A DNA stretch of 32,282 nt from an uncultured Oscillibacter sp. GTDB taxonomy: Bacteria > Bacillota > Clostridia > Oscillospirales > Oscillospiraceae. Positions within the stretch are counted from its first letter, which is position 1, and each line of letters starts with the position of its first letter. This document shows positions 23,195-30,677 of the stretch, in pieces. The stretch spans positions 1 to 32,282 of the forward strand of contig CAJUTB010000030.1 of NCBI GenBank assembly GCA_910589315.1. The letters are read 5' to 3'. The position numbers and the translations under genes were made by a program. A model generated the notes under the pieces. The model ran no database searches. It was given only the letters and a program-made list of their open reading frames with translations, and was not told the origin of the DNA.

Positions 23195-23226
23195 GGCATA
23201 CCGGACGGCATTCCGTCCGGTATGCC
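23195..23226 (-). repeat. Strong hairpin after the NhaC-type gene
   Basis: GGCATACCGGACGG (23195-23208), loop CATT, CCGTCCGGTATGCC (23213-23226): 14 perfect base pairs, 40 bases after the antiporter stop. Only TTTCC follows on the minus strand, so it may be a partial terminator or an mRNA stabiliser that tunes expression down the operon. Confidence 0.6.
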
Positions 23227-23266
23227 CCGGAGTTGCATATTATTGAGCTCTCTTATACGATTTATG

Positions 23267-24679
23267 TTACTTGACAGCTTCTTCCTTCTTCGCCTTAATC
23301 ATACCAAAGCCGCTCACAGCGCAGACAATGGAGAACAGCGGGGTAAGGAAACCCATTAGATAGAAGGGCAGATAGGCCGTTGTTGCAACGCCCAGCGTAA
23401 CGGCGGTGTAGACGCCGCTGGTGCCCCAGGGAACCATGGGACAAACCAGCGTACCGCTGTCCTCGCAGGTACGGGAGCAGACGCTCCGGTCCAGTCCCAG
23501 CTCATCGTATTTCTCACCAAACGCCTCGGCGGGCAGAACCATTGCCATGTAGGGGTCCGCAGCGATAAAGCTCAGGGCAAAACCGCTGATCACGTGGGTG
23601 ACAATCAGGCCAACGCGGTTACCAGTGAACCGTTCCGCCTTCTGCATCAGGCATCTGACAACACCACAGCGGGCCAGCATACCGGCAAGAGCCAAGGACC
23701 AGATCATGATACCAAGAGTGCCATACATGGAACTCATGCCGCCACGGGTCAGCAGACGGTCGACGTTGGCTACGCCGGTATTACCGACAAAACCGGACAT
23801 AAAGTTACCAAGCGCACCCTCCAGGCTCGCCCCTTGGAAGATCATTGCAAACACAACACCTGTCAGGGCACAGATCAGCATACAGGCAATTGCGGGCACC
23901 TTCAGAATGATCAAAATAATCATGACCACCAGCGGAATCAGCAGAGCGGGGGTCATATTATACGCGCCGTTCAGTCCGTTGATCATTTCGTTGATAACCT
24001 CAGAATCGCCGCTGCCGCCATGAGACAGGCCCATAACTGTGAAGATGACCGCACTGACAATCAACGCCGGACCCGTGGTGTAAATCATGGAAAACACGTG
24101 CTTGTAAAGGTCCGTCTTTGCCACAGCAGCTGCGTAGTTGGTCGAATCGGACATCGGGGAGATCTTGTCACCGAAGAACGCACCGCTGGCAATGCAGCCG
24201 GCGGTAATGGCGGGATTCAAACCCAAGCCCTCACCCACGGCCATAAACGCAATACCCACAGTGCCCATCGTCGTCCAGGAAGACCCGGTCACCACGGACA
24301 GAATCGAGCAGATAATCAGGATGGACACCAGGAAGAACTTAGGCGAGAACACGTGCAGGCCGTAAACAATGATAATTGGCACCGTACCGGAGGCAATCCA
24401 AGTGCCGATGGTCGCACCGATCAGCAGAATGATCATCATAACCTCAAGTGCAGTGGCAATACTGTCCACCATGGCTTTTGCAGAATCGGCCCATTTGATG
24501 CGCAGATAAAACGAGGCATAAATCAGCATTGCGCCTGTACACAGGGAGAGGGGGACCTGCACATCCTGTCCCAAGCCGATGATTCCCACCGACAGGATGA
24601 TTACGCATACCAGCAGCATCAGCAAAGATGCACCCAGCGTCGCTTCCCGTTCCGGACTGTTCGCTTTTTCGTTTTTCAT
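23267..24679 (-). CDS. NhaC-family Na+/H+ antiporter
   Basis: 470 aa, about 11-12 transmembrane segments. The family motif region is clear: VTGSSWTTMGTVGIAF, SGAFFGDKISPMSDSTNYAAAVA near residues 130-190, and the second-half counterpart SRTCEDSGTLVCPMVPWGTSG near 380-400. NhaC proteins exchange Na+ for H+; some relatives such as MleN couple it to a carboxylate, so here it could exchange the pathway's acid product or substrate. The N-terminus has a polar leader ending in REATLGAS. AGGAGGAG lies six bases before ATG 24679. It is the first gene behind a consensus promoter at 24894-24922 and leads the SDR/mutase cluster. Confidence 0.85.
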   Translation of the reverse strand: MKNEKANSPEREATLGASLLMLLVCVIILSVGIIGLGQDVQVPLSLCTGAMLIYASFYLRIKWADSAKAMVDSIATALEVMMIILLIGATIGTWIASGTVPIIIVYGLHVFSPKFFLVSILIICSILSVVTGSSWTTMGTVGIAFMAVGEGLGLNPAITAGCIASGAFFGDKISPMSDSTNYAAAVAKTDLYKHVFSMIYTTGPALIVSAVIFTVMGLSHGGSGDSEVINEMINGLNGAYNMTPALLIPLVVMIILIILKVPAIACMLICALTGVVFAMIFQGASLEGALGNFMSGFVGNTGVANVDRLLTRGGMSSMYGTLGIMIWSLALAGMLARCGVVRCLMQKAERFTGNRVGLIVTHVISGFALSFIAADPYMAMVLPAEAFGEKYDELGLDRSVCSRTCEDSGTLVCPMVPWGTSGVYTAVTLGVATTAYLPFYLMGFLTPLFSIVCAVSGFGMIKAKKEEAVK

Positions 24680-24824
24680 TTTTTCTCCTCCTCATAATCA
24701 CTCATTGCTTCCTCTATCATGACACACACGGATAAACCTTCTGACCAGCTGAAAATCCGTGATGTGGTCAACCCACATTCCTCCATCCGTCCGTCAACCT
24801 ATCTCTCGGTCCCATTTTAAGATT

Positions 24825-24853
24825 TATATAATTTTATATTTCGGAATTATATA
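24825..24853. repeat. Perfect A/T-rich dyad in the nhaC leader
   Basis: TATATAATT (24825-24833) and AATTATATA (24845-24853), 11 bases apart: the T-N11-A spacing typical of LysR sites. It lies about 35-60 bases downstream of the predicted RNA start, suited to a repression site. Confidence 0.5.
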
Positions 24854-24893
24854 GTTCAAATTCGATCTGTAAATTTCACTTTTTCTGAAATGG

Positions 24894-24922
24894 ATTATAG
24901 CAAAACGTTCAATTTGTGTCAA
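24894..24922 (-). promoter_or_regulatory. Consensus promoter of the nhaC-SDR-mutase cluster
   Basis: TTGACA (24917-24922), 17-bp spacer, TATAAT (24894-24899): a perfect sigma-A pair, giving a leader of about 200 nt before nhaC. Confidence 0.9.
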
Positions 24923-25293
24923 GATTTTTTCGATTATTTTGGTCATTTATGTCAAATCTTCCAGAAAATCATCCAAAAAATCTGCACTCTCTTTTACAGT
25001 AACCTAATATTACGAAACTTCATATCAGATTATACGGAAGATATAATTCCATTTTTGCAGATATATTTCCATGTATTTCAATTGCCCGCCACTCATTCTC
25101 AAGAAGCCACTCTTAAATGGTTCTGCTGTGCTGAAAGAAAAACAAGCAAAGGCGCTCCGGGGCTGCAAAACCCACAGGCGCCTTTGCCTTTGCTCTGTTT
25201 TTACTTTACCATGACCCTATAAAACCGTCTATGGCTGGAATTCACAAGAACACGGCAAAATGATGGCAGAAAATTCTCCGGCGGCTCTCGAGT
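24923..25293. other. A/T-rich intergenic stretch
   Basis: Apart from the terminator at 25135-25187 I see no supported gene. A plus-strand frame from 24890 crosses the promoter and the terminator and has biased composition, so it is not coding. Confidence 0.5.
25135..25187 (-). terminator. Terminator of the LysR gene
   Basis: On the minus strand GCAAAGGCGC pairs with GCGCCTTTGC (25146-25155 with 25178-25187), with an inner GGG/CCC hairpin, then TTGTTTTTC. Confidence 0.75.
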
Positions 25294-25423
25294 TTATCCC
25301 TTGTTCCCATGATAACCAATTTCAGTAAAATAGTAAAACCAGATTTCGGAATACTGAATATGCAGCGATCGAATCTTCGTTAAAATTTCACCAATCTTAT
25401 CGGGCCATTCCACCCATTTCTCA

Positions 25424-26326
25424 TCACTTCATCTCGTTTTCCTGCTGCAAAACTTCCTTTACGCATTGGGTAAACCGGGCCATAGCCGGAGAACTGTCCC
25501 GGAATGACCGCACTGCAAACCCCAATTCCCGATAAGCCGGCGGGCAAAGGGGTTTTGAGACCAGATGCCGGCTGCTCTCAGACAGCTGCTCCAAAATCAA
25601 AGACGGCAGCACCGCCACACCCAGCCCCTGTTCCACCAGGAACAAGATGGTATAGTCAGAATTTGACGTAATTCCAGACCGGATGGGAACGCCGTTTTTC
25701 TCAAAATAGCGCCGGATATCCTGGTCCATCCCATCTAAACACCGTTGCATGAAGAAGGATTCCTCCATCAGCTCCTCTGGTGTCACATACGCCCGCCCTG
25801 CCAGAGGGTGTCCCTCCGGCATAAGCGCCAAATAGGGGTCTTTTTTCAAATTGACCCACTCATAAGCGTGCCGGGGCTGGCGGCTGAAAAAGGCAACGTC
25901 AATCGTCCCCGATGACAGCCACCCTTCCAGACGGGAAATACTGCCTTCTTCAATCAGCTCAATCTGAATATTTGGATACCGTTCCCGAAAAACCCGGAGC
26001 AGTCTTGGCATCCAGGAACAGGCTACCGTAGGATAACAGCCGATTCGGAGCTTGCCGGTTTCCAGTCCGCGAATCAGATCAAATTCCTGCTCCAGCCGCT
26101 CGTTCATATGAACCAATTCCCGAATTGCCGACAACACCTGCTCTCCCGCGGGTGTAATTTGTACCCCCTTGTTTGTCCGCAGAAGGATCGGAAATCCTAC
26201 CTCCTGCTCTAAGCTGTTCATCATATGCGTAATGCCGGACTGCGTGTAGCCGGAATCCTCACATGCCCTTACCAGACTGCCCCGGTCGATAACGTTGAGC
26301 AGCACTTCGTATTTTTTGATATCCAT
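25424..26326 (-). CDS. LysR-family transcriptional regulator
   Basis: 300 aa, the normal length. The N-terminal winged HTH spans 1-60: YEVLLNVIDRGSLVRACEDSGYTQSGITHMMNSLEQEVG, with the family Q-S-x-x-x-x-x-x-x-L-E-x-x-x-G pattern. The C-terminal effector domain (about 90-295) has the two-lobed periplasmic-binding fold, e.g. LRIGCYPTVA, IDVAFFSRQP, LVEQGLGVAVLPS. ATG 26326 has AAGGAG nine bases upstream; longer TTG starts precede the HTH and are unlikely. It lies between the aminotransferase operon and the nhaC-SDR-mutase cluster, so both are candidate targets. It may be cotranscribed with the aminotransferase (no promoter is obvious). Confidence 0.92.
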   Translation of the reverse strand: MDIKKYEVLLNVIDRGSLVRACEDSGYTQSGITHMMNSLEQEVGFPILLRTNKGVQITPAGEQVLSAIRELVHMNERLEQEFDLIRGLETGKLRIGCYPTVACSWMPRLLRVFRERYPNIQIELIEEGSISRLEGWLSSGTIDVAFFSRQPRHAYEWVNLKKDPYLALMPEGHPLAGRAYVTPEELMEESFFMQRCLDGMDQDIRRYFEKNGVPIRSGITSNSDYTILFLVEQGLGVAVLPSLILEQLSESSRHLVSKPLCPPAYRELGFAVRSFRDSSPAMARFTQCVKEVLQQENEMK

Positions 26327-26333
26327 ATGCGCT

Positions 26334-26447
26334 TCACTCCTTGGTAGCGGCAGCGTAATCCCCCAGAGTCTCCCTACAGAAGTCTCCAAGTCTTTTTAAC
26401 TTCAACATATGGAAATCGGTAATTTCTTCCGTTGGATACACAGGCAT
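26334..26447 (-). CDS. 37-aa ORF coupled to the LysR gene
   Basis: 37 aa, starting MPVYPTEEITDF and ending YAAATKE. GGAGG lies four bases before the ATG. Its stop TGA is inside the LysR ribosome site (AAGGAGTGA), leaving seven bases to the LysR start, an arrangement that suggests translational coupling. It begins 21 bases after the aminotransferase stop. The composition is balanced and helical, with no hydrophobic segment. It could be a small regulator-linked peptide or a chance frame in a short gap; the ribosome site and coupling favour the former. Confidence 0.5.
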   Translation of the reverse strand: MPVYPTEEITDFHMLKLKRLGDFCRETLGDYAAATKE

Positions 26448-26468
26448 TTGTCCTCCAACACAGGACTT

Positions 26469-27650
26469 TTACGCCTGGATATTCGGATAAGCCTTTTTCA
26501 CATAGTTGCTGATACGCCGGACGCCTTCACGGAGGTTTTCATCGGAGTTGGCGAACACAAGGCGGAGATACCCCTCTCCCATCTTGCCGAAGGCCGAACC
26601 GGGCACCGTCACGACACCCGCATTACGAATCAGCTCCTCAGCAAACTCCTCGGAACTCTTGCCAAACGCCTTGATGTTCACAAAGGCATAAAAACTGCCG
26701 GGAGATTTCTTGCAGGAGAAACCAGGAATCGCGTTAATGCCGTCAATCAGAATGTCGCGGCGTCTTGCGTACTCGTCCCGCATCTGCTGGACGCACTCTG
26801 TACTTTTCAACGCCTCCGCAGCGGCAATTTGGGAGAACGCAGGCACACAGGACACGATGCCCTCCTGTATCTTTGCCATATTCGGCACTAAGGAGGCATC
26901 CGCCAGCAGATAGCCCACCCGCCAGCCAGTCATGGCATAGGACTTGGAGAAGCTGTTCAACACAATCACCTGCGGACGCACTGCGTCGATCTCCGCAATG
27001 CTGAACGGCTTTTCCGCCTCATAGATAATCTGGTCATACGGCTCGTCGGAGAACACATATAGATTATGCTCCAACGCCAGCCCTGCAATTCCCTCTATGT
27101 CCTCCTTCGTCATCACAGACCCCAGGGGATTGCTGGGAGAATTGATAATAATGCCGCGGGTCTTGGGGGTAATGGCCTTTGCCACATCCGCCGCCTGAAG
27201 GCGATAGTCGTTTTCCTCATAAACCGGCACCGGCACCGCTCTCGCCCCGGTGAGCAGAATCTGACCATAATAATTCGGGAAACAGGGGTCCGGAACAATG
27301 ACCTCCTCCCCGGGATTGACCAGCGCAAACAGGGAAAGCGTCAGCCCTTCCAGCGCACCGACGGAGATAATTACGTTATCCTTCGTGTAGCCATCCCAGT
27401 GCGTTTTCCGGTAGCGTTCGGCAACGGCCTCCCGCAAAACAGGCAGGCCCACATTCACCGAATAGTGTGTCCACCCCTCGTCCAACGCCTTTTTCGCCGC
27501 CTCTTTGATATAATCCGGCGTGTCGAAATTCGGCTCGCCCAGCGTCAGGTTCACCAGATTGTCATACTCCGCAGCGATATTGAACATCTTGCGGATGCCG
27601 GAAGCGGGATAGGTCTTCACCAATTCGGAAACAGGCAGCTCTCGTCTCAT
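26469..27650 (-). CDS. Class I/II PLP-dependent aminotransferase
   Basis: 393 aa, fold type I. PLP-binding Lys236 is in SFSKSYAMTGWR, with the Tyr/Arg-containing WRVGY right after; NLTLGEPNFDTP, TPKTRGIIINSPSNPLG, SDEPYDQ and the LRLVFANS C-terminal Arg for the substrate carboxylate are all in place. It moves an amino group between an amino acid and a 2-oxoacid (usually 2-oxoglutarate). The specific amino acid is not clear; aspartate/aromatic-type homologs share these motifs. ATG 27650 is preferred because AAAGGA lies nine bases upstream; ATG 27656 is too close. It follows porB by 109 bp and feeds, by position, 2-oxoacids to the oxidoreductase, with GDH recycling glutamate. Confidence 0.92.
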   Translation of the reverse strand: MRRELPVSELVKTYPASGIRKMFNIAAEYDNLVNLTLGEPNFDTPDYIKEAAKKALDEGWTHYSVNVGLPVLREAVAERYRKTHWDGYTKDNVIISVGALEGLTLSLFALVNPGEEVIVPDPCFPNYYGQILLTGARAVPVPVYEENDYRLQAADVAKAITPKTRGIIINSPSNPLGSVMTKEDIEGIAGLALEHNLYVFSDEPYDQIIYEAEKPFSIAEIDAVRPQVIVLNSFSKSYAMTGWRVGYLLADASLVPNMAKIQEGIVSCVPAFSQIAAAEALKSTECVQQMRDEYARRRDILIDGINAIPGFSCKKSPGSFYAFVNIKAFGKSSEEFAEELIRNAGVVTVPGSAFGKMGEGYLRLVFANSDENLREGVRRISNYVKKAYPNIQA

Positions 27651-27702
27651 CTTCATTCTTCCTTTCTCAAACCGTTTTCGCAGTCCGGGTGGAAAGCAAA
27701 TC

Positions 27703-27748
27703 CTGCGGCGCGTCCGGCGGAACCGCCGTCCTGCATGGCGCGCCGCAG
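27703..27748 (-). repeat. GC-rich hairpin between porB and the aminotransferase gene
   Basis: CTGCGGCGCG (27703-27712) and CGCGCCGCAG (27739-27748), perfect arms, with an inner CGGCGGTTCCGCCG hairpin. No T-run follows, so it is more likely an mRNA processing or stability element than a terminator. Confidence 0.55.
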
Positions 27749-27759
27749 GCCGGCGCGGG

Positions 27760-28650
27760 TTACTTCTTCCAATCCCTGCGCATTCTGGCCCAAGCATCGT
27801 CACGCTCCTGAAGAATGCGCGCAAAATCCGTTTCGTCCAGCGCGGAGAACCGGGACTGGGCTTTCAGATACGCTTCCGCAGAGGCGAACTCCTTCGGGTC
27901 GCGGTTGAGTTTGAATTCGCCGCCCTCGTATTCCGCCAGATACCAAAGACCGCAGTCCACGGCCTCCTTGCCGATATCCACGGTCACATCGGACTCGGTG
28001 CCCCAGCCCGTGGGGCAGGGAGCCATGACGTGAATATAAGATGTGCCATCGGTGTTCATGGCCTTCTCTACTTTCGCCAGGAAATCCTCCGGATAGCCGA
28101 CGCTGGCGGTGGCCGCGTAGGGAATGCCGTGGGCCGCTACGATCTCAAACATCCGCTTCTTGCTGCTCTGACTGCCGTGAATCCGCTTGCCCGCGGGGGT
28201 GTTGGTGGTCTTCATGCCGTAGGGCGTCAGGCCGCTTTTCTGCACGCCGGTATTCATATACGCCTCATTGTCGTAGCAAATGAAAATGGCCCGGTCATTG
28301 CGGTCGATCATGCCGGAGAGAGCCTGCAAGCCAATGTCCGCCGTGCCGCCGTCTCCGGCGAAGCCGACCACATGGTAATCCTTCAGTCCCTGGGCCTCCG
28401 CGCCTGCGAGAACACCGCTCATCACTGCCGCCGTTCCGGCAAAAGGAGGAATTACGCTGTTGACAAAAACAGGCATATGGGGATAAATGTAGCCGACCGT
28501 GGACATACAGTTGGGCGGAATGACCACAATGGTCCGTTCGCCCAGCACCTTCAACGCCAGACGGATCGCCAACGCCGCGCCGCAGCCGGGGCACGCCTTA
28601 TGCCCATAAAACAGCTCCTGATTTGTAATTGTTTTTGCATTAAGCGCCAC
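27760..28650 (-). CDS. porB: 2-oxoacid:ferredoxin oxidoreductase, beta (TPP) subunit
   Basis: 296 aa. This is the thiamine-diphosphate half of the enzyme: CPGCGAALAIR near the N-terminus supplies cluster/cofactor cysteines, and GFAGDGGTADIG near residues 98-109 is the TPP Mg2+ loop, followed by ICYDNEAYMNTGVQKSG. The C-terminal ECxxx portion of pyruvate enzymes is reduced. The start is GTG 28650 with GAGGAGG seven bases upstream; it overlaps the alpha stop by 11 bases. Sequence alone does not separate pyruvate from branched-chain 2-oxoacid use; the aminotransferase neighbour favours an amino-acid-derived 2-oxoacid. The gene symbol is by family. Confidence 0.9.
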   Translation of the reverse strand: MALNAKTITNQELFYGHKACPGCGAALAIRLALKVLGERTIVVIPPNCMSTVGYIYPHMPVFVNSVIPPFAGTAAVMSGVLAGAEAQGLKDYHVVGFAGDGGTADIGLQALSGMIDRNDRAIFICYDNEAYMNTGVQKSGLTPYGMKTTNTPAGKRIHGSQSSKKRMFEIVAAHGIPYAATASVGYPEDFLAKVEKAMNTDGTSYIHVMAPCPTGWGTESDVTVDIGKEAVDCGLWYLAEYEGGEFKLNRDPKEFASAEAYLKAQSRFSALDETDFARILQERDDAWARMRRDWKK

Positions 28651-29824
28651 AAATATCCCTCCTCAAATTTACAAACGCCGCCTCGGAGCCGTTCAGATTC
28701 CCGGAAAGGAGCGCGTCGAAAATACCGCCGATGTCTTCCTTGGAGATGCTCCGGCCGCCCAGGCCGCCTACATAATTGGCCGTCGGGACCGTCACATTCC
28801 ACTCTTTCAGAGCGGAGTTGACGTTGGTATGTACCACACCCTCAAAACCAAAGCTGACATCCTTTTCCAGCACGCCCACGGCCTTCGCGCCCTTCAACGC
28901 CGCCGCGGCTTCCTTCGCCGGGAAGGGACGCATACAGCGGATCTTCAGCAGACCGACTTTTTTGCCGGCCTCGCGGTAAGCGTCCACCACACAGCGCACC
29001 GTACCCGCCACGCTGCCCAGCGTTACCAGGATAGCTTCCGCGTCCTCGCAGCGGTACGTTTCCACCAAGCCGCCGTAGGAGCGTCCGAACTTCTCGCCGA
29101 ATTCCCGGTCCGCCTCCCGGATGGTCTCTGCGGCGCAGAGCGTCGCCTGGTGCTGCTGATAGCGGAATTCCATGTTATACGGAGGACCGGCGGTGATGCA
29201 CGTCGCCTTCGGCTGATCCAGGTCCAGCTTGTTGCAGAAGTCCCGGTAGGGGATGTAGGCGTCCACTTTTTCCTGTTCCGCCGTTTGAATCAGCTCGTAA
29301 GTATGGGTCAGGACGAAGCCGTCCAGGTTCACCATCACAGGGAGCATGACCTTCGGGTCCTCCGCAATCCGGTACGCCTGCAAAATGGTGTCATACGCCT
29401 CCTGGGCGTTTTCCGCATAGAGCTGAATCCAGCCGCATTCCAGCTCGGAGAGGGAGTCCCGCTGGTCGTTGTAAATGCTCCAGGGGGCCGCCAGGGAGCG
29501 GTTTGCATTCATCATAACGATGGGGAAACGGGAGCCGCTGGCATAGTGCAGGCCCTCTACCATGTACAAAAGGCCCTGGCTGGAGGTGGCGGTGAAGGTC
29601 CGCGCGCCGATCGCGCTGGCGCCCAGACACGCGCACATTGCGCTGTGTTCGGACTCCACGTACAGATACTGGCTTTCCAGAGAGCCGTCCTCCACAAAGT
29701 CGCTCAGACGCTCCACCACGATGGTTTGAGGCGTGATGGGATAAGCGGCGATGACATGGGGCTTGGTCTGGCGCACCGCCAGAGCTACCGCCTCGTCGCC
29801 GGACACAAACAGTTTTCCGCTCAT
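28640..29824 (-). CDS. porA: 2-oxoacid:ferredoxin oxidoreductase, alpha subunit
   Basis: 394 aa, the typical alpha length. YPITPQT near residue 28 is the hallmark of the substrate/TPP-side domain I; ESEHSAMCACLGASAIGARTFTATSSQGL (domain I core, about 57-85) and the LLKIRCMRPFP and VGVLEKDVSFG segments of the domain II follow. It works with beta to decarboxylate a 2-oxoacid and pass electrons to ferredoxin via delta. ATG 29824 (GGAGGCGGAGGT upstream) overlaps the delta stop by ATGA. The longer frame is a shadow. Pyruvate, 2-ketoisovalerate or related substrates are all possible. Confidence 0.92.
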   Translation of the reverse strand: MSGKLFVSGDEAVALAVRQTKPHVIAAYPITPQTIVVERLSDFVEDGSLESQYLYVESEHSAMCACLGASAIGARTFTATSSQGLLYMVEGLHYASGSRFPIVMMNANRSLAAPWSIYNDQRDSLSELECGWIQLYAENAQEAYDTILQAYRIAEDPKVMLPVMVNLDGFVLTHTYELIQTAEQEKVDAYIPYRDFCNKLDLDQPKATCITAGPPYNMEFRYQQHQATLCAAETIREADREFGEKFGRSYGGLVETYRCEDAEAILVTLGSVAGTVRCVVDAYREAGKKVGLLKIRCMRPFPAKEAAAALKGAKAVGVLEKDVSFGFEGVVHTNVNSALKEWNVTVPTANYVGGLGGRSISKEDIGGIFDALLSGNLNGSEAAFVNLRRDICGA

Positions 29825-30114
29825 ACCTCCGCCTCCTTTACCATGCTGATCGCGCCGGGCTTGCAGGCGCGGCGGCACACGCCGCAGCCTTTGCAGTAGT
29901 CATAGTCGATTTCCAGCGTTTCGCCGGACTTGTCAATTGCGCCGTCGGGACACACCAGGAAGCACCGCAGGCACTTCACGCATTTTTCCGTATCAATCAC
30001 CGGCCGGAATGTCCGCATACCGGAGCTGACATCGTGCAGCTGGCCCGTCTCAAACGCAGGGCCAAGAGGAAGGGTCTCCACCACATAGCTCAAATCGGCC
30101 TTGGGTCTGTCCAT
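29821..30114 (-). CDS. porD: 2-oxoacid:ferredoxin oxidoreductase, delta (2x[4Fe-4S]) subunit
   Basis: 97 aa. Two complete ferredoxin motifs, CVKCLRCFLVCP and CKGCGVCRRACKP, hold two [4Fe-4S] clusters that relay electrons from the TPP centre to external ferredoxin. The first 35 residues form the usual extension that docks to the other subunits. It overlaps gamma by one base at the start and alpha by four at the end, as expected for a tightly coupled operon. Confidence 0.95.
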   Translation of the reverse strand: MDRPKADLSYVVETLPLGPAFETGQLHDVSSGMRTFRPVIDTEKCVKCLRCFLVCPDGAIDKSGETLEIDYDYCKGCGVCRRACKPGAISMVKEAEV

Positions 30115-30656
30115 TACTGCGCCTCCTTTACAAGCTGATAGGTCTTATTCAGCAGAATCTTGTTTTTCTCCCGAATTTTGGGGGCCAGCTGGTCGTCAAT
30201 GGCCGCTTCCACAGACTGTACCGCCGTGATACCGGTCGCAGCGGCCAAAGCTCCCAGCAGGGGAACGTTTGTAATGGGCCGGCCCAGAATTTCCAAGGCC
30301 AAACCGGTTGCGTCCACCGTAACCACCTGCGCGCCGTTGATCTGGAAGTCCTCCTTCGGCTTGGTTGTGTTGATAATCACCGTCGCGCCGGGCTTCAGGC
30401 CGCTTTTCACCGGGTCTCCAAACAGCGTGTCGTCCAGCACCACCGCGCAGTCACAGGCCGTAACCTCGCTGCGGTCCGTGATAGGACTGCTGTCAATCCG
30501 GGTGTAGGCGAACACAGGCGCGCCGCGCCGTTCCGGACCGAAGGAGGGAAACGCCAGCGCGTATTTCCCTTCGTGCAGGGATACCGCTGCGCCCAGCAGC
30601 CGCGCCGCCGTAAACGCGCCCAGACCTCCCCGGCCATGCCAGCGAATTTCCGTCAT
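30114..30656 (-). CDS. porG: 2-oxoacid:ferredoxin oxidoreductase, gamma subunit
   Basis: 180 aa. The N-terminus EIRWHGRGGLGAFTAARLLGAAV is the diagnostic gamma motif, followed by FPSFGPERRGAPVFAYTRI, the stretch that contacts CoA and the other chains. ATG 30656 has GGAGG eight bases upstream. The gamma-delta-alpha-beta gene order matches four-subunit pyruvate/2-ketoisovalerate enzymes, with GDH 21 bases upstream. Confidence 0.93.
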   Translation of the reverse strand: MTEIRWHGRGGLGAFTAARLLGAAVSLHEGKYALAFPSFGPERRGAPVFAYTRIDSSPITDRSEVTACDCAVVLDDTLFGDPVKSGLKPGATVIINTTKPKEDFQINGAQVVTVDATGLALEILGRPITNVPLLGALAAATGITAVQSVEAAIDDQLAPKIREKNKILLNKTYQLVKEAQ

Positions 30657-30677
30657 GTGATAACCTCCTTTTTATTC

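Noticed and set aside
24676..24720. 14-codon leader ORF overlapping the nhaC start by ATGA
   Set aside because: It has no ribosome site of its own; the overlap may be chance in a short A/G-rich stretch.
17522..24900. Cobalamin riboswitch expected near B12-dependent genes
   Set aside because: I searched the leaders before DUF362, the mutase genes and nhaC by eye and saw no B12-box-like conserved core; the genes encode B12 users, not synthesis or uptake.
24890..25222. Plus-strand 110-aa open frame
   Set aside because: It crosses a consensus promoter and a terminator of the opposite strand and has no ribosome site.
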